64,000 bases of DNA from Algiphilus aromaticivorans DG1253 (GTDB taxonomy: Bacteria > Pseudomonadota > Gammaproteobacteria > Nevskiales > Nevskiaceae): contig NZ_JPOG01000001.1 in the NCBI RefSeq assembly GCF_000733765.1, positions 2,356,001-2,420,000 on the forward strand. Reading direction: 5' to 3'. The stretch's first letter is position 1, and every line of letters starts with the position of its first letter. The position numbers and the translations under genes were made by a program. This document shows, one piece after another, positions 28,255 to 37,039 of this stretch. The notes under the pieces were generated by a model. It was not told the origin of the DNA, ran no database searches, and was given only the letters and a program-made list of their open reading frames with translations.

Positions 28255-29271
28255 TCAATCGGCCAGGATCGCGCGCGCAGCCTCCGATTCGTAGAAGGGG
28301 GCGAGCTGGCGTCGGATGGCCGGTTCCAGCAGCTTCTTGCGCTTGAGCAGCCGAATGACCGGATCTGCGAAGCGCGCAATCTCGGCGCTGAGCAGCGCCT
28401 CGTCGACACCGAAGTCGAGCAGCAACTCTTCCAGATTCTGCTTGCCGTAGTGCTCGTAGAAGGCGTCGACACCGGCGCAGAGAAGATCCACCAGCCAGTC
28501 GGTGCCGCGCAGATGCCGAATGCCATCGTGGACGATACCGGCCCAATCGGCGGCGTCGTCGCCGTCGATGGCGCCGAGCACCTCGGCCACTGTCAGCTCG
28601 CGCAAGCGTGCCCAGACCGCGTCCGCACCACGCGCAAGCTCGGCATCCGAGACACCGAGCAGATAGTTGGCGCCGATCTCGGAGGTCGCTTCCACGCTCT
28701 TGTCGATGTAATCGTGCAATGTCTTGTCGAGGCTGTCTTCGATGCCCGGACGTGCGCGGCTGAGTACCGAGCGCCCGATCGAGAAGGCCCGCTTGGCGCC
28801 CGGCACCGACTGAGTCAGCGGGTTGTTGGTCGCCCACCCGCGGATGCCGTGGTAGAGCAGATCAGCCACGAAGTCGCGATAGGCGCGTGACTCAAGCAGC
28901 GAGCGCACGGCCGATTCGCGCAACTCGTGCATGGCAATGGCCTTGTCGCGGCCGGCAGCAAATACGGCGTCGTCGAGCAACTCGCCGAGCGAAACCTGCT
29001 CGTGGACCTCGCTCTCGACCAGCGCACGCGCCACGGCCTGCAGCATCTCGCGCAGCCCATCGCGCGTTTCCAGCATTGGCGCGCGCTCGGCGATCAGCGA
29101 GCGCACACGCGCTGGTGGCACCGCATCCTGCAGTTTGAGGCGCCGGCAATCGGCAAGGCTGGCGGCGACGGTACCGGCCAGCCACTCGCCGAAGCTCTTG
29201 CCTGTCAGTGTTTCCACCACATGAGCAACATGCGCATCCAGCAGGCGCTGCGCGCGATCTTCCGCGGTCAT
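28255..29271 (-). CDS. Conserved hypothetical, helical soluble protein
   Basis: A 338-residue protein without signal peptide or clear membrane helices, rich in Ala, Leu, Glu, Asp and Arg, and predicted from its heptad-like pattern to be all helical. Recognisable stretches are ETLTGKSFGEWLAGTVAASL near the N-terminus, RDFVADLLYHGIRGWATNNPL in the middle and NLEELLLDFGVDEAL near the end. I cannot name the family. It converges on the NlpC/P60 gene 18 bases away and has no operon partner. Confidence 0.7.
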   Translation of the reverse strand: MTAEDRAQRLLDAHVAHVVETLTGKSFGEWLAGTVAASLADCRRLKLQDAVPPARVRSLIAERAPMLETRDGLREMLQAVARALVESEVHEQVSLGELLDDAVFAAGRDKAIAMHELRESAVRSLLESRAYRDFVADLLYHGIRGWATNNPLTQSVPGAKRAFSIGRSVLSRARPGIEDSLDKTLHDYIDKSVEATSEIGANYLLGVSDAELARGADAVWARLRELTVAEVLGAIDGDDAADWAGIVHDGIRHLRGTDWLVDLLCAGVDAFYEHYGKQNLEELLLDFGVDEALLSAEIARFADPVIRLLKRKKLLEPAIRRQLAPFYESEAARAILAD

Positions 29272-29330
29272 TATTCGCTCCCTCCTCGTGTGATTGCGAA
29301 GAGCCTAGCCGCTGCAGGCGTCGGCCACAA

Positions 29331-29355
29331 AACAGCCCCGGCAGTAGGCGGGGCT
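29331..29355 (-). terminator. Rho-independent terminator (minus strand)
   Basis: A 7-bp GC stem AGCCCCG/CGGGGCT (29334-29340 with 29349-29355) and an 8-base loop, followed on the minus strand by TGTTTTG. It lies just downstream of the cold-shock remnant, whose original transcript it would have ended, and upstream of the helical hypothetical gene. Confidence 0.65.
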
Positions 29356-29397
29356 CGAATGCGACCCGGTGCCCCTCAGCGAGCGGAAGCCCGAGCC

Positions 29398-29496
29398 CTA
29401 GATTCGCTTGTAGTGCGCAAAGAACTCCTGACCGCACCGTTCGGGCGCAACGAAGCCGTAACCCTTTGCATCGTTGAAGTCCTTCTCTTTACCGGT
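29398..29496 (-). pseudogene. Truncated cold-shock-domain (CspA-like) remnant
   Basis: The minus frame ends TGKEKDFNDAKGYGFVAPE, then RCGQEFFAHYKRI and TAG. This follows the CspA pattern (TGTVKWFNDAKGYGFI, then DVFVHFSAI): FNDAKGYGF is RNP1 and EFFAHY stands for the RNP2 motif VFVHF. The initiator Met, the conserved Trp and everything after RNP2 are missing, so about 32 of 67-70 residues remain. A terminator is still present 43 bases downstream. The rest of the spacer 29,272-29,738 shows no other gene. Confidence 0.6.
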
Positions 29497-29738
29497 GAAA
29501 CCCTCCGCATACCGCCTTCCCCGACAACCGTTCTGCAAAGGCTGGATAGTGCCTTTGCAAGCCCGTGCGCACCGAACGCCAAGCCTGTCTTCCACTGCGC
29601 CCGCCGGCCCCGGCCCAACGGCATTCATAGCCCATGACAACCGCCTCGGCTTAGCGTCGCCCCGCCACCCTGTCGACCGCGCCCGCCCCGGCCCGCACGG
29701 CGGTATCCTGTACGGCTGTTTCCCGCGGAAAAACCAGC

Positions 29739-30794
29739 ATGCAGTGGATGATCTACGGCGCCAACGGCTACACGGGCGCACTCATCGCGCGCCAGGCAGT
29801 CGCCAACGGCCAGCGGCCGATCCTCGCCGGGCGCAACTCCGCCGCGGTGGCGGCGCTGGCGGACGAGCTGGGCCTGGAAGGGCGCGTCTTCGAGCTGCAC
29901 AACGCTGAGGAATTGGGCCGGCAGCTCGCCGACATCGATCTGGTGCTGCACTGCGCCGGCCCCTTCTCGGCCACCAGCGCACCGATGATTGAGGGTTGTC
30001 TGGCGGCACGCGCGCACTATCTGGACATCAGCGGTGAGATCGCGGTCTTCGAGCACGCCCAGGCCCAGGCCACGCGCGCCACCGAAGCCGGCGTTGTGCT
30101 CTGCCCGGGCGTCGGCTTCGACGTCATTCCCACCGACTGTGTAGCAGCAAGGCTGGCCGAAGCCATGCCCGAGGCCACGCATCTGGCGCTGGGCTTCGAT
30201 TCGCGCTCGGGCTTCTCGCCCGGCACGGCCAAGACTTCCGTGGAGGCTCTGGGCCAGGGCGGCAGCATCCGGCGCACCAGCAGGATCACGCCGGTGCCGC
30301 TGGCCTGGCGCACGCGCCGCATCGACTTCGGCGACGGCGAGAAGCTGGCCATGACCATTCCCTGGGGCGATGTTTCGACAGCCTTCCACAGCACTGGCAT
30401 TCCCAACATCGAGGTCTACATTCCCGGCTCGCCCCGACTGGTGAAGAACGCGCGCCGCGCCAACAAGCTGCGCTGGCTGCTGCGCCTGTCGCCGGTGCAG
30501 ACGCTGCTCAAGAAGCGCATCGAAAAAACGGTGCGCGGCCCCGACGCCGCCACGCGCGACAAGATGCCCACCTTTGTCTGGGGCGAGGTGCGCGACGACA
30601 GCGGCCACCAACTGGTGGCTCGCGTGCGCACCGCCAACGGCTACAGCCTGACGGTAAGCGGCTCGCTTGCCGTCATCGCCCACCTGAACGAGAACAAGCC
30701 CGAGGGCGGCGCCTACACGCCGTCGCGGCTGGTTGGCTGGCAGCTGGTCGAGCGGCTGCCCGGCTCCGGGGCCATCGCGGTTTCCGAGACATGA
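29739..30794 (+). CDS. Saccharopine-dehydrogenase-like/trans-acting enoyl reductase family protein
   Basis: A 351-residue protein with an N-terminal Rossmann motif MIYGANGYTGALIARQAVANG, then DLVLHCAGPFSATSAPMIEGCL and HYLDISGEIAVFE, as in the family of mycobacterial trans-acting enoyl reductase (Rv2953-like) and saccharopine dehydrogenase-like reductases. Such enzymes reduce double bonds in lipid intermediates with NADPH; in non-mycobacteria the substrate is unknown. The stop overlaps the ATG of a lipase-like gene (ATGA), which supports a lipid-related role for the pair. Confidence 0.85.
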   Translation: MQWMIYGANGYTGALIARQAVANGQRPILAGRNSAAVAALADELGLEGRVFELHNAEELGRQLADIDLVLHCAGPFSATSAPMIEGCLAARAHYLDISGEIAVFEHAQAQATRATEAGVVLCPGVGFDVIPTDCVAARLAEAMPEATHLALGFDSRSGFSPGTAKTSVEALGQGGSIRRTSRITPVPLAWRTRRIDFGDGEKLAMTIPWGDVSTAFHSTGIPNIEVYIPGSPRLVKNARRANKLRWLLRLSPVQTLLKKRIEKTVRGPDAATRDKMPTFVWGEVRDDSGHQLVARVRTANGYSLTVSGSLAVIAHLNENKPEGGAYTPSRLVGWQLVERLPGSGAIAVSET

Positions 30795-31516
30795 GCCGCG
30801 TGGTGCCCGAGAATCTGTCCGCCAGGGACGGCAGCCCGCCGCCGGTCAAGCTGCTGCTGGGGGAGTTGCGTGCCCTCGCCGAATGGCCGCGCGGATTGCT
30901 GCATCTGCCCACTGGCGGACTGCCGCGCGGCGACGGCCACGCCGTCATCGTGCTGCCGGGTTTCGGCGCCGATGATCGCGCCACGCGCCCGCTGCGGCGC
31001 GCATTGGAGCGTCTCGGCTACGCGGCGGAAGGCTGGGGACAGGGTCGCAACCTCGGTATGCGCCGCGCTGTCGGCGAGGCGCTGGACGCACGCATCGAGG
31101 CGCTGGCGGGCCGCATCGGCCGCGTCAGCCTCGTCGGCTGGAGCCTCGGCGGCGTCTTCGCGCGCGAGCTGGCGCGCGGCCGGCCGAATGCGGTGCGCCG
31201 TGTCATCACGCTGGGCAGCCCCATCACCCACCATCCGCAGGCCACCAACATGGAGCGCATCTTCCGGATGGCGAACCCCAAGTACAGCGGGGAGATCGAC
31301 TGGGCTGCCTTCACGCGCCGCGAGGCTGCGCCGCCGGTGCCCTGCACGGCGGTCTACTCACCGAGTGACGGCATCGTCGCCGCGCGCTGCTGCCGCGAGC
31401 TACCAGGGCCGAACACCGAAAACGTCGCCGTGCGCGGCAGCCACATGGCGATGGTCGCCAATCCGCACGTGCTGCGCGTGGTCGCAGAGCGCCTGGCCCT
31501 GCCCGACCGCACCTAG
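30791..31516 (+). CDS. Alpha/beta hydrolase (lipase-like)
   Basis: A 241-residue soluble hydrolase with the nucleophile elbow SLVGWSLGGVFAREL (Ser in GWSLGG), an oxyanion strand HAVIVLPGFGADDRATRPL, an Asp in VYSPSDGIV and a His in VRGSHMAMVANP near the end, making a complete Ser-Asp-His triad. The order resembles lipases of the PGAP1/triacylglycerol-lipase group. It begins in an ATGA overlap with the enoyl-reductase-like gene and converges with the rsmB-like gene, sharing the four bases CTAG at their stops. Confidence 0.85.
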   Translation: MSRVVPENLSARDGSPPPVKLLLGELRALAEWPRGLLHLPTGGLPRGDGHAVIVLPGFGADDRATRPLRRALERLGYAAEGWGQGRNLGMRRAVGEALDARIEALAGRIGRVSLVGWSLGGVFARELARGRPNAVRRVITLGSPITHHPQATNMERIFRMANPKYSGEIDWAAFTRREAAPPVPCTAVYSPSDGIVAARCCRELPGPNTENVAVRGSHMAMVANPHVLRVVAERLALPDRT

Positions 31517-32727
31517 CCGGCGCGCTGCAGCCGCAGCGCACAGAAGGCGTCGCAGCCGTGAACATCGGGCCGCGTGCGTAGCCAGGGATCGTCGGCATCG
31601 GCCGGCGGGCTGCCCAGCACACCAGCGGCCGGCACCATCGAGAAATCCGGGTGCGCCTGCAGGAAGCTGGCGACGATATCGTCGTTCTCCTGCGGCAAGA
31701 AGCTGCAGGTGGCGTAAACCAGCCGCCCGCCGGGCCGCACAGCGCACGCCGCCGCATCAAGGATGGCGCGCTGCGTGGCAGCCATGGCCGCGAGGTCGAC
31801 CGCGCGCAGCACCTGATCCGGATGCCGACGCAGCGTACCGCTGCCCGAGCAGGGGGCGTCCACCAGCACCGCGTCAAAGACCGCGTCAGGGGCGTCGCCG
31901 TCGAAGGCCTGCACCTCGATGCTGCGCACGCCCAGCCGGTTCGCACGCTCGGCGATGCGCCTCAGCCGCTGCGCATCAGTATCGAAGGCCGTGATCGTGC
32001 CGCGGTCGCGCTGCTGGGCAGCCACCGCCAGCGCCTTGCCACCGGCACCGGCGCACCAGTCGGCCACGGTCTCGCCGGCCACCGGCGACAGCAGCTCGCA
32101 GATGAGCTGGCTGCCGGCATCCTGCGGCTCGATCAGGCCCTGCCGCCAGGCCTGGGTCTGCTGCAGCGGGCGGCGTGCGGCCAGTCGCAGCGCGTCGGGC
32201 GCCCATTCCAGCGGCTGCGCAGTGACGCCGTCCTCGGCGAGCAGCGCCCGCACCTGCTCGCGGCTTCCGCGCAGGCGGTTCACGCGCAGGTCCACGGCGG
32301 CCTCCTGGCGCAGGGCCGCCGCCAGTGCGTCGCAGTCGTCCGGATCCATGCGCGCGGTCGCCGCCACGTTCAGCCATTCCGGCCAGTTGCGCCGCGCTTC
32401 ATCGTCCTCGGCCATTGCCGGCGGCGGTGTCGGCAGACCCAGCCGCGCGAGATCCTCGGCGGTCGCCGCGTGCACCTCGGCAAGCTGGGCGGCCAGCCAG
32501 GCGGCGGGCTCATCACCGGCACGGCGGCGCAAGCCAACGGCGCTGCGCAGGCTGCCAAAGAGCAGGCGCGTCACCCAGCGGCGGTCGCGCGCCCCCAGCT
32601 TGCGATTTCGACCGATATGGCGTGCGAGCGCCCGGTCGGCGGCCGCACCATCGGCAAGCACTTCTTCGAGCACGGCCTGGGCCAGTCGGACCTGGGCCGG
32701 ATGCAGGCTGGATAGCGAATCGCTCAT
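31513..32727 (-). CDS. RsmB-family rRNA (cytosine-C5) methyltransferase
   Basis: Starting at ATG 32727 the product has 404 residues; the open frame extends to 33138 but that part is antisense to dusB. The N-terminal 140 residues are a helical NusB-like RNA-binding region. The catalytic domain carries the SAM site DWCAGAGGK (223-231) and the two Cys of RsmB/NOL1 enzymes: Cys293 (VDAPCSGSGTLRRHP, release) and Cys341 (YATCSFLPQEN, nucleophile). It probably methylates a cytosine of 16S rRNA. It is not next to fmt/def as rsmB usually is, so a paralogue is possible. Confidence 0.88.
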   Translation of the reverse strand: MSDSLSSLHPAQVRLAQAVLEEVLADGAAADRALARHIGRNRKLGARDRRWVTRLLFGSLRSAVGLRRRAGDEPAAWLAAQLAEVHAATAEDLARLGLPTPPPAMAEDDEARRNWPEWLNVAATARMDPDDCDALAAALRQEAAVDLRVNRLRGSREQVRALLAEDGVTAQPLEWAPDALRLAARRPLQQTQAWRQGLIEPQDAGSQLICELLSPVAGETVADWCAGAGGKALAVAAQQRDRGTITAFDTDAQRLRRIAERANRLGVRSIEVQAFDGDAPDAVFDAVLVDAPCSGSGTLRRHPDQVLRAVDLAAMAATQRAILDAAACAVRPGGRLVYATCSFLPQENDDIVASFLQAHPDFSMVPAAGVLGSPPADADDPWLRTRPDVHGCDAFCALRLQRAG

Positions 32728-32833
32728 GACGCCGGTAGCCGCGTGGTTTCGTTGAACGGCGGCGCGCTGGGCACCTTCAAGAGAGGATGTCGGCATGGCC
32801 CCGAGCCACTCAGCTCTGTCGGCGCAGGAAACC

Positions 32834-33829
32834 TCATGCCGCACGCTGCGCCGCGAAGCCGAAGGCCTCGGCCACCAGACGGCGCTGCTCGCTGGCCGAC
32901 TCGACACGGCAGACACGCGCCCAGAGCGCGTCGTCATCGACGGAGGATTCGCAGTACCAGCGGATGTGCTTGCGCGCGATGCGCACGCCGCCGCGCTCGC
33001 CGTAGAGGCCGTAGAGCGCCTCCATATGCTCGAGCAGCCAGCCGCCGATCTGTATCTGGCTCGGCGGCGCCGGCTGCGGCTCGCCACGCAGCGCGGCGGC
33101 GACCTCGCCGAAAATCCAGGGCCGGCCCTGGGCGGCACGGCCGATCATGAGGCCGTCGGCGCCGGTGGCTTGCAGAACGCGCTGCGCCGCCTCGGGCCCA
33201 TCGATGTCGCCATTGGCGATCACCGGAATGCCCACCGCGGCCTTCACCGCAGCGATGGTGGCGTACTCGGCATCGCCGCGATAGGCCTGGTCGCGCGTAC
33301 GGCCATGCACCGACAGCATGCGGATACCGGCATCCTCGGCGATGCGCGCCACGCGCACCGCGTTGCGATGCGCCGGATCGACGCCGGTACGGACCTTCAG
33401 CGTCACCGGGCAGTCCACCGCGCGCACGACGGCGTGCAGGATGCGCCCCACCAGGCGCTCGTCGGCGAGCAGCGCGCTGCCGGCATCGCGGCGGCAGACC
33501 TTCTTGGCCGGGCAGCCCATATTGATGTCGACGATCTGCGCACCGTGCGCGCGGTTGTACTGCGCCGCTCGCGCCAGCATCTCCGGCTCGGCGCCGGCGA
33601 TCTGCACGGCGATGGGCGCGGATTCGCCTTCGTGGTCGTGGCGGGCGCGGGACTTGGGCGTGCCTCGCAGCTTCGGGTCAGCGTGCGTCATCTCCGAGAC
33701 GGCCAGCCCGGCGCCCAGGCGCCGGCAGAGCACGCGAAAGCAGCGGTCGGTGACACCAGCCATCGGCGCCAGCAGCAGCGGCGTGTCGATGCGATACGGG
33801 CCGATATGCAGCGGCGGCGGCATGCTCAC
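32834..33829 (-). CDS. dusB: tRNA-dihydrouridine synthase B
   Basis: A 331-residue FMN TIM-barrel enzyme that reduces U to dihydrouridine in tRNA. Signatures are LAPMAGVTDRCFRVLCRRLGA at the N-terminus, the catalytic Cys106 in DINMGCPAKKVCRRDAGSAL (the DusB form of the motif), KVRTG and SVHGRTRDQAYRG, then NGDIDGPEAA and GADGLMIGRAAQGRPWIF. In many gammaproteobacteria dusB is followed by fis; here the downstream gene is the rsmB-like gene and no fis is seen. Its start overlaps the stop of the preceding membrane protein gene (ATGA). Confidence 0.93.
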   Translation of the reverse strand: MSMPPPLHIGPYRIDTPLLLAPMAGVTDRCFRVLCRRLGAGLAVSEMTHADPKLRGTPKSRARHDHEGESAPIAVQIAGAEPEMLARAAQYNRAHGAQIVDINMGCPAKKVCRRDAGSALLADERLVGRILHAVVRAVDCPVTLKVRTGVDPAHRNAVRVARIAEDAGIRMLSVHGRTRDQAYRGDAEYATIAAVKAAVGIPVIANGDIDGPEAAQRVLQATGADGLMIGRAAQGRPWIFGEVAAALRGEPQPAPPSQIQIGGWLLEHMEALYGLYGERGGVRIARKHIRWYCESSVDDDALWARVCRVESASEQRRLVAEAFGFAAQRAA

Positions 33830-34383
33830 GGCGCGCCCTCCTCCTCGTCGCGGGCTTCGAGCATGGTCTCCATCAGCTCGATGAGGCGAGTGACGAGTTC
33901 ACCGAAGAAGAGCGACAGGATCATCCCGCCCACCGTCAGCGCCCAGAGCAGGCGTGATTGCAACGTCGTGCCGCTCTCGGCGAGCAGCTGCGTGGAGACG
34001 GCGAAGAAGCCGGCGGCCAGCATCAGCGTGCCCAGCAGCACGAAGACAGTCTGATAGAGCGCGCCGCGCAGGCTGGCTGCTGCCGGATCACTGTCGTTCG
34101 CGTCGGCCAGGTGGTGCCAGTAAAAGCGACCGATACGCAGGATCACCCGCCCCAGATAGATGCCGGCGCAGAGCAGCGCCGCCGCACCCACCCAGGGCGT
34201 CAGCGCGCGCAGCCAGACCGCCGGCGCCGCCAGCCAGATCAGCATGGTCACGATCAGCATTAGCGGCAGTAGACGCGTCACACGCACCGCACGGCGTTGA
34301 ACCGGCGGGCGCGCGAGCAGGCGCGCTTCGGCCGCACGCAGCTGCCGGCCGAGACGCTTTCGATATCCGGAGGCAACAGCCAT
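33826..34383 (-). CDS. Hypothetical membrane protein, four membrane segments
   Basis: A 185-residue protein with a basic N-terminus and four hydrophobic helices (LLPLMLIVTMLIWLAAPAVW, VGAAALLCAGIYLGRVIL, TVFVLLGTLMLAAGFFAV and LLWALTVGGMILSLFFG), ending in an acidic tail EARDEEEGAP. No family recognised. The stop overlaps the dusB start by four bases, implying translational coupling. A small plus-strand gene starts divergently about 55 bases away. Confidence 0.65.
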   Translation of the reverse strand: MAVASGYRKRLGRQLRAAEARLLARPPVQRRAVRVTRLLPLMLIVTMLIWLAAPAVWLRALTPWVGAAALLCAGIYLGRVILRIGRFYWHHLADANDSDPAAASLRGALYQTVFVLLGTLMLAAGFFAVSTQLLAESGTTLQSRLLWALTVGGMILSLFFGELVTRLIELMETMLEARDEEEGAP

Positions 34384-34438
34384 GCTCGCGGGTGCGCACT
34401 TTTCCTATGATCGGGTATCCATTGTCGCCGATATCCCC

Positions 34439-34630
34439 ATGACGATTGCCGAAGCGATGCGCACCGCCACCGAACACAGCTGCGATATGGAATGGGACGC
34501 CGCGGAAGGCCTGTGGCGCATCGGCGCGATATCCTTCGACGCCGACGGCTGCGCGCTGGATAGCGCGCGGCTGGCCGCCATCGACCGCGCGACCTTCATT
34601 CGCGACTATATCCCCGACCGCGCCGGCTGA
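34439..34630 (+). CDS. Small hypothetical protein
   Basis: ATG 34439 gives 63 residues (MTIAEAMRTATEHSCDMEWD to the end DYIPDRAG); an ATG at 34382 would overlap the start of the divergent gene. It is soluble and acidic, with no motif that I recognise. The WDAAEGLWRIGAISFDADG stretch reads as a beta hairpin. It is followed after 19 bases by a larger gene of unknown function. Confidence 0.5.
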   Translation: MTIAEAMRTATEHSCDMEWDAAEGLWRIGAISFDADGCALDSARLAAIDRATFIRDYIPDRAG

Positions 34631-34649
34631 GCGGCGCCCAGGAAGAGCC

Positions 34650-35600
34650 ATGCCCCCCAGCGACGAGGAAGTTCACCCGCACGATTTCGCCGCCGAGCTG
34701 GCGCGGCAGATCTACGCCGATCTCGACGGCGTCCTGCACGACGGCCAGAACCCGGCCCGGGACGCTCTGGCCACGGCAACCGCCGCCGCCCTGCCGCGCG
34801 CCGCGGCCATCTGGGTACTGCTGCGGGCCGCGCTGGCTGCACTGCGCGCGCTGCGCTTCGGTCTGGAGGAGCGCTTCGCCGAGCCGCACGATGCCGACGT
34901 ATTCGACGCCCTGGTCGCCATGCATCCGGCGCTGGCCGAGGCGGGCGATGCCGAAGTATGGGCGGATTCGGGCCAGGCCCTGGCGGCGGCCATCACCGCC
35001 TCCGAGGGCGGGCGCGAGCCGCTGCATTCGGCGCTGTCCAGGGCGATCTATCGCCTATACGACGGGCTGCGCACCGACGACGACCGGCTCGGCGGCCGTG
35101 GCCTGATGGAACTGCGCACCATGCTGCTGCATGTCGATGCCGCCGCTCAGCTGCCCGGCCCGCCGACGCTGACCACCGTGCTGCGCCCGGACCGCTTCCG
35201 CGACGACTTCCTGCGCTACGTGGCCGCCGTCAACGCCGGCGGCGCCGACCTGCAGGAGCCGGTGGCCACGCTGCAGTCCGACGGGCGCATCACCGCCATC
35301 GTCACGCGCGATGTGCACCCCGTCGAACACGCCCGCCAGGCGCTCGGCGAGGACCAGCTCACCGAGCGCCTGCGTATCGAGGCGCTGCTCGATTTCCTGC
35401 AGCAGACGCGCAGCGAGCGCCCCGACGACACCCTGCTGGGCGCCGCCAGCGACGACGAGACCGCCTTCACCGCCCTGGTCACTGCCGCAGCGACGACGCC
35501 GCTGGCCGATGGCCAGGGCTTCGGCTACGCGCCGCTGGCGCAGGTGATGCGCTACAACCTGCGGCTGCTGCAGGCCGCGGCAGCCACTGCCACGCACTAG
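34650..35600 (+). CDS. Conserved hypothetical, helical soluble protein
   Basis: ATG 34650, after GGAAGAG, gives 316 residues; the longer open frame upstream lies over the preceding small gene. The protein is Ala-rich and mainly helical, with landmarks ARQIYADLDGVLHDGQNPARD at the N-terminus and LRPDRFRDDFLRYVAAVNAGG in the middle. No signal peptide, membrane helix or catalytic motif is visible. I cannot name the family. It shares the four bases CTAG with the convergent MFS gene at its stop. Confidence 0.6.
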   Translation: MPPSDEEVHPHDFAAELARQIYADLDGVLHDGQNPARDALATATAAALPRAAAIWVLLRAALAALRALRFGLEERFAEPHDADVFDALVAMHPALAEAGDAEVWADSGQALAAAITASEGGREPLHSALSRAIYRLYDGLRTDDDRLGGRGLMELRTMLLHVDAAAQLPGPPTLTTVLRPDRFRDDFLRYVAAVNAGGADLQEPVATLQSDGRITAIVTRDVHPVEHARQALGEDQLTERLRIEALLDFLQQTRSERPDDTLLGAASDDETAFTALVTAAATTPLADGQGFGYAPLAQVMRYNLRLLQAAAATATH

Positions 35601-36925
35601 CGCGCGGCGCTGTCCTCGCCGCCGATCTTGGCTTCAGCCGGCAGGCCCAGCGCCAGCAGCCCACCCACCGCCGCCAACGCGGCGACAGCAGCCACCGGCG
35701 CTGCCGCACCCAGCAGCCCGAAGACGCCCAGCCCGCTGAACACGAGCGCCGCCACGCCTGTGGCTGTGTTGCCGAAGGCCACCGCCGTCGGCCTCGCCGA
35801 AGCCGCGGCAGCGTCCACCAGCCAAGTCTTGCGGCCGAGGCGCACTCCGGCCTCGGCGATGCCCAGCAGCACGAAGGGCAAGGCCAGCGTGGCCGTCGGC
35901 AGCCCCGGCAGCAGCTGCATGAGCAGCAGCAGGACAGCACTGGCCGCGCCGGCGGCACCGGAAAGTGCCAGCACGCTGCCAGCATGGCGATCAGCCAGCC
36001 CGCCCCAGATGCGGCTGCTGAAGACATCGGCCAGCGCCATGGCCGCCACAAGCAGCCCCAGCAGCCCTACCCCGCTGTCGGTCTGGGCAAGCAGTACGAA
36101 TAGCGGCGCCGCCAGCTCCACCGGCAAGAGCAGGAAACGCACGCCGAGATAGCGCCGATAGAGCGGCTCGCCACGCGTGAGCGCGATGCCGGCCCGCGTT
36201 TCATCTACCGGGTTGCGCCCCCCGTCGGTGGCGCCAGCGGCCTCCACGATGAAAGCGAAGCAGAGCGCGGCCAGCAGCCAGAGCAGCGCCGCGCCACCCA
36301 GCAATCCGACGACGGCGATATCACCTGCCTCGCCCTCGCTGAACAGCTTGATACCCAACCCCGCGCCCAGCGCGAGCAGGCCCCCCACCATGGCGCGATT
36401 GGCGAGCAGTCCGCCGCGTACGCCCTTGCCGATGGTCTTGGCCAGCACGTCCTGGAAGGCTACCGAGGCCACGCCGCTGGCCATGGAGAAGACGGCGAGC
36501 AGGCCCAGCACGGCCAGCGCCATCGGCCCGGGTGCCAGCCCCAGCATAGCGGGCAACATCAGCAGCAGGCACAGCGTCTGCAGACAGCCCGCCGCCACCC
36601 AGAAGCCCTTGCGCCGCGGCCGAGCACGCAGCGCGCCGGAGACCAGCAGTTGCGGCAACAGACTGGCTGCCTGCTTGATGGGCATCAGCGCGGAAACGGC
36701 CATGGCGGGCGCACCAGCCGCGCCCAGCAGCCAGGGCAGCACCAGGCGCGGCCCGGCCAGCTGCTCGGCGAGCTTGCTGGCCGCGCCGTTGGCCAGATTC
36801 AGCATGTAGTTGCGCGGCGCCTGACGGCAGGCGCTATCCGGAATGGCGTCGCAGATGCGGTCGGCGTCGTCGTCGCCACTGATGATGGCGTAGGCGCCCT
36901 GCAGGCGCTGCGCTGCCTCGCTCAC
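35597..36925 (-). CDS. Major facilitator superfamily transporter
   Basis: A 442-residue inner-membrane protein with a soluble N-terminal stretch of about 45 residues and about twelve hydrophobic helices. MFS-like loops are present after helix 2 (SGALRARPRRKGFW) and in the second half (SRIWGGLADRHAGSVLALSG, the D-R-x-G pattern of MFS motif A). It resembles the loosely defined AmpG/BT1-like group; the substrate is unknown. It is preceded on the same strand by a strong terminator after yceI, so it has its own promoter. Confidence 0.75.
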   Translation of the reverse strand: MSEAAQRLQGAYAIISGDDDADRICDAIPDSACRQAPRNYMLNLANGAASKLAEQLAGPRLVLPWLLGAAGAPAMAVSALMPIKQAASLLPQLLVSGALRARPRRKGFWVAAGCLQTLCLLLMLPAMLGLAPGPMALAVLGLLAVFSMASGVASVAFQDVLAKTIGKGVRGGLLANRAMVGGLLALGAGLGIKLFSEGEAGDIAVVGLLGGAALLWLLAALCFAFIVEAAGATDGGRNPVDETRAGIALTRGEPLYRRYLGVRFLLLPVELAAPLFVLLAQTDSGVGLLGLLVAAMALADVFSSRIWGGLADRHAGSVLALSGAAGAASAVLLLLMQLLPGLPTATLALPFVLLGIAEAGVRLGRKTWLVDAAAASARPTAVAFGNTATGVAALVFSGLGVFGLLGAAAPVAAVAALAAVGGLLALGLPAEAKIGGEDSAAR

Positions 36926-36987
36926 GATGTATCCCTCCCCCAGCAGACCGCGCCAAGCCTAGCCGATCCCGATCGTTCGTCGAAACG

Positions 36988-37011
36988 AAAAAGGCCCCGC
37001 GTGGCGGGGCC
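36988..37011 (-). terminator. Rho-independent terminator after yceI
   Basis: An 8-bp stem GGCCCCGC/GCGGGGCC (36993-37000 with 37004-37011) with a GTG loop, followed on the minus strand by TTTTT. It lies 28 bases beyond the yceI stop. Confidence 0.85.
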
Positions 37012-37039
37012 TCGTTCCGAGCCGCGATGAAATCCGGGC

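Noticed and set aside
32728-32833. A fis gene next to dusB
   Set aside because: The space downstream of dusB is only about 100 bases and the next gene is the rsmB-like one; no Fis-like frame is visible.
32728-33138. N-terminal extension of the rsmB-like gene
   Set aside because: It is antisense-like Ser/Arg-rich sequence overlapping dusB; the family N-terminus starts at 32727.
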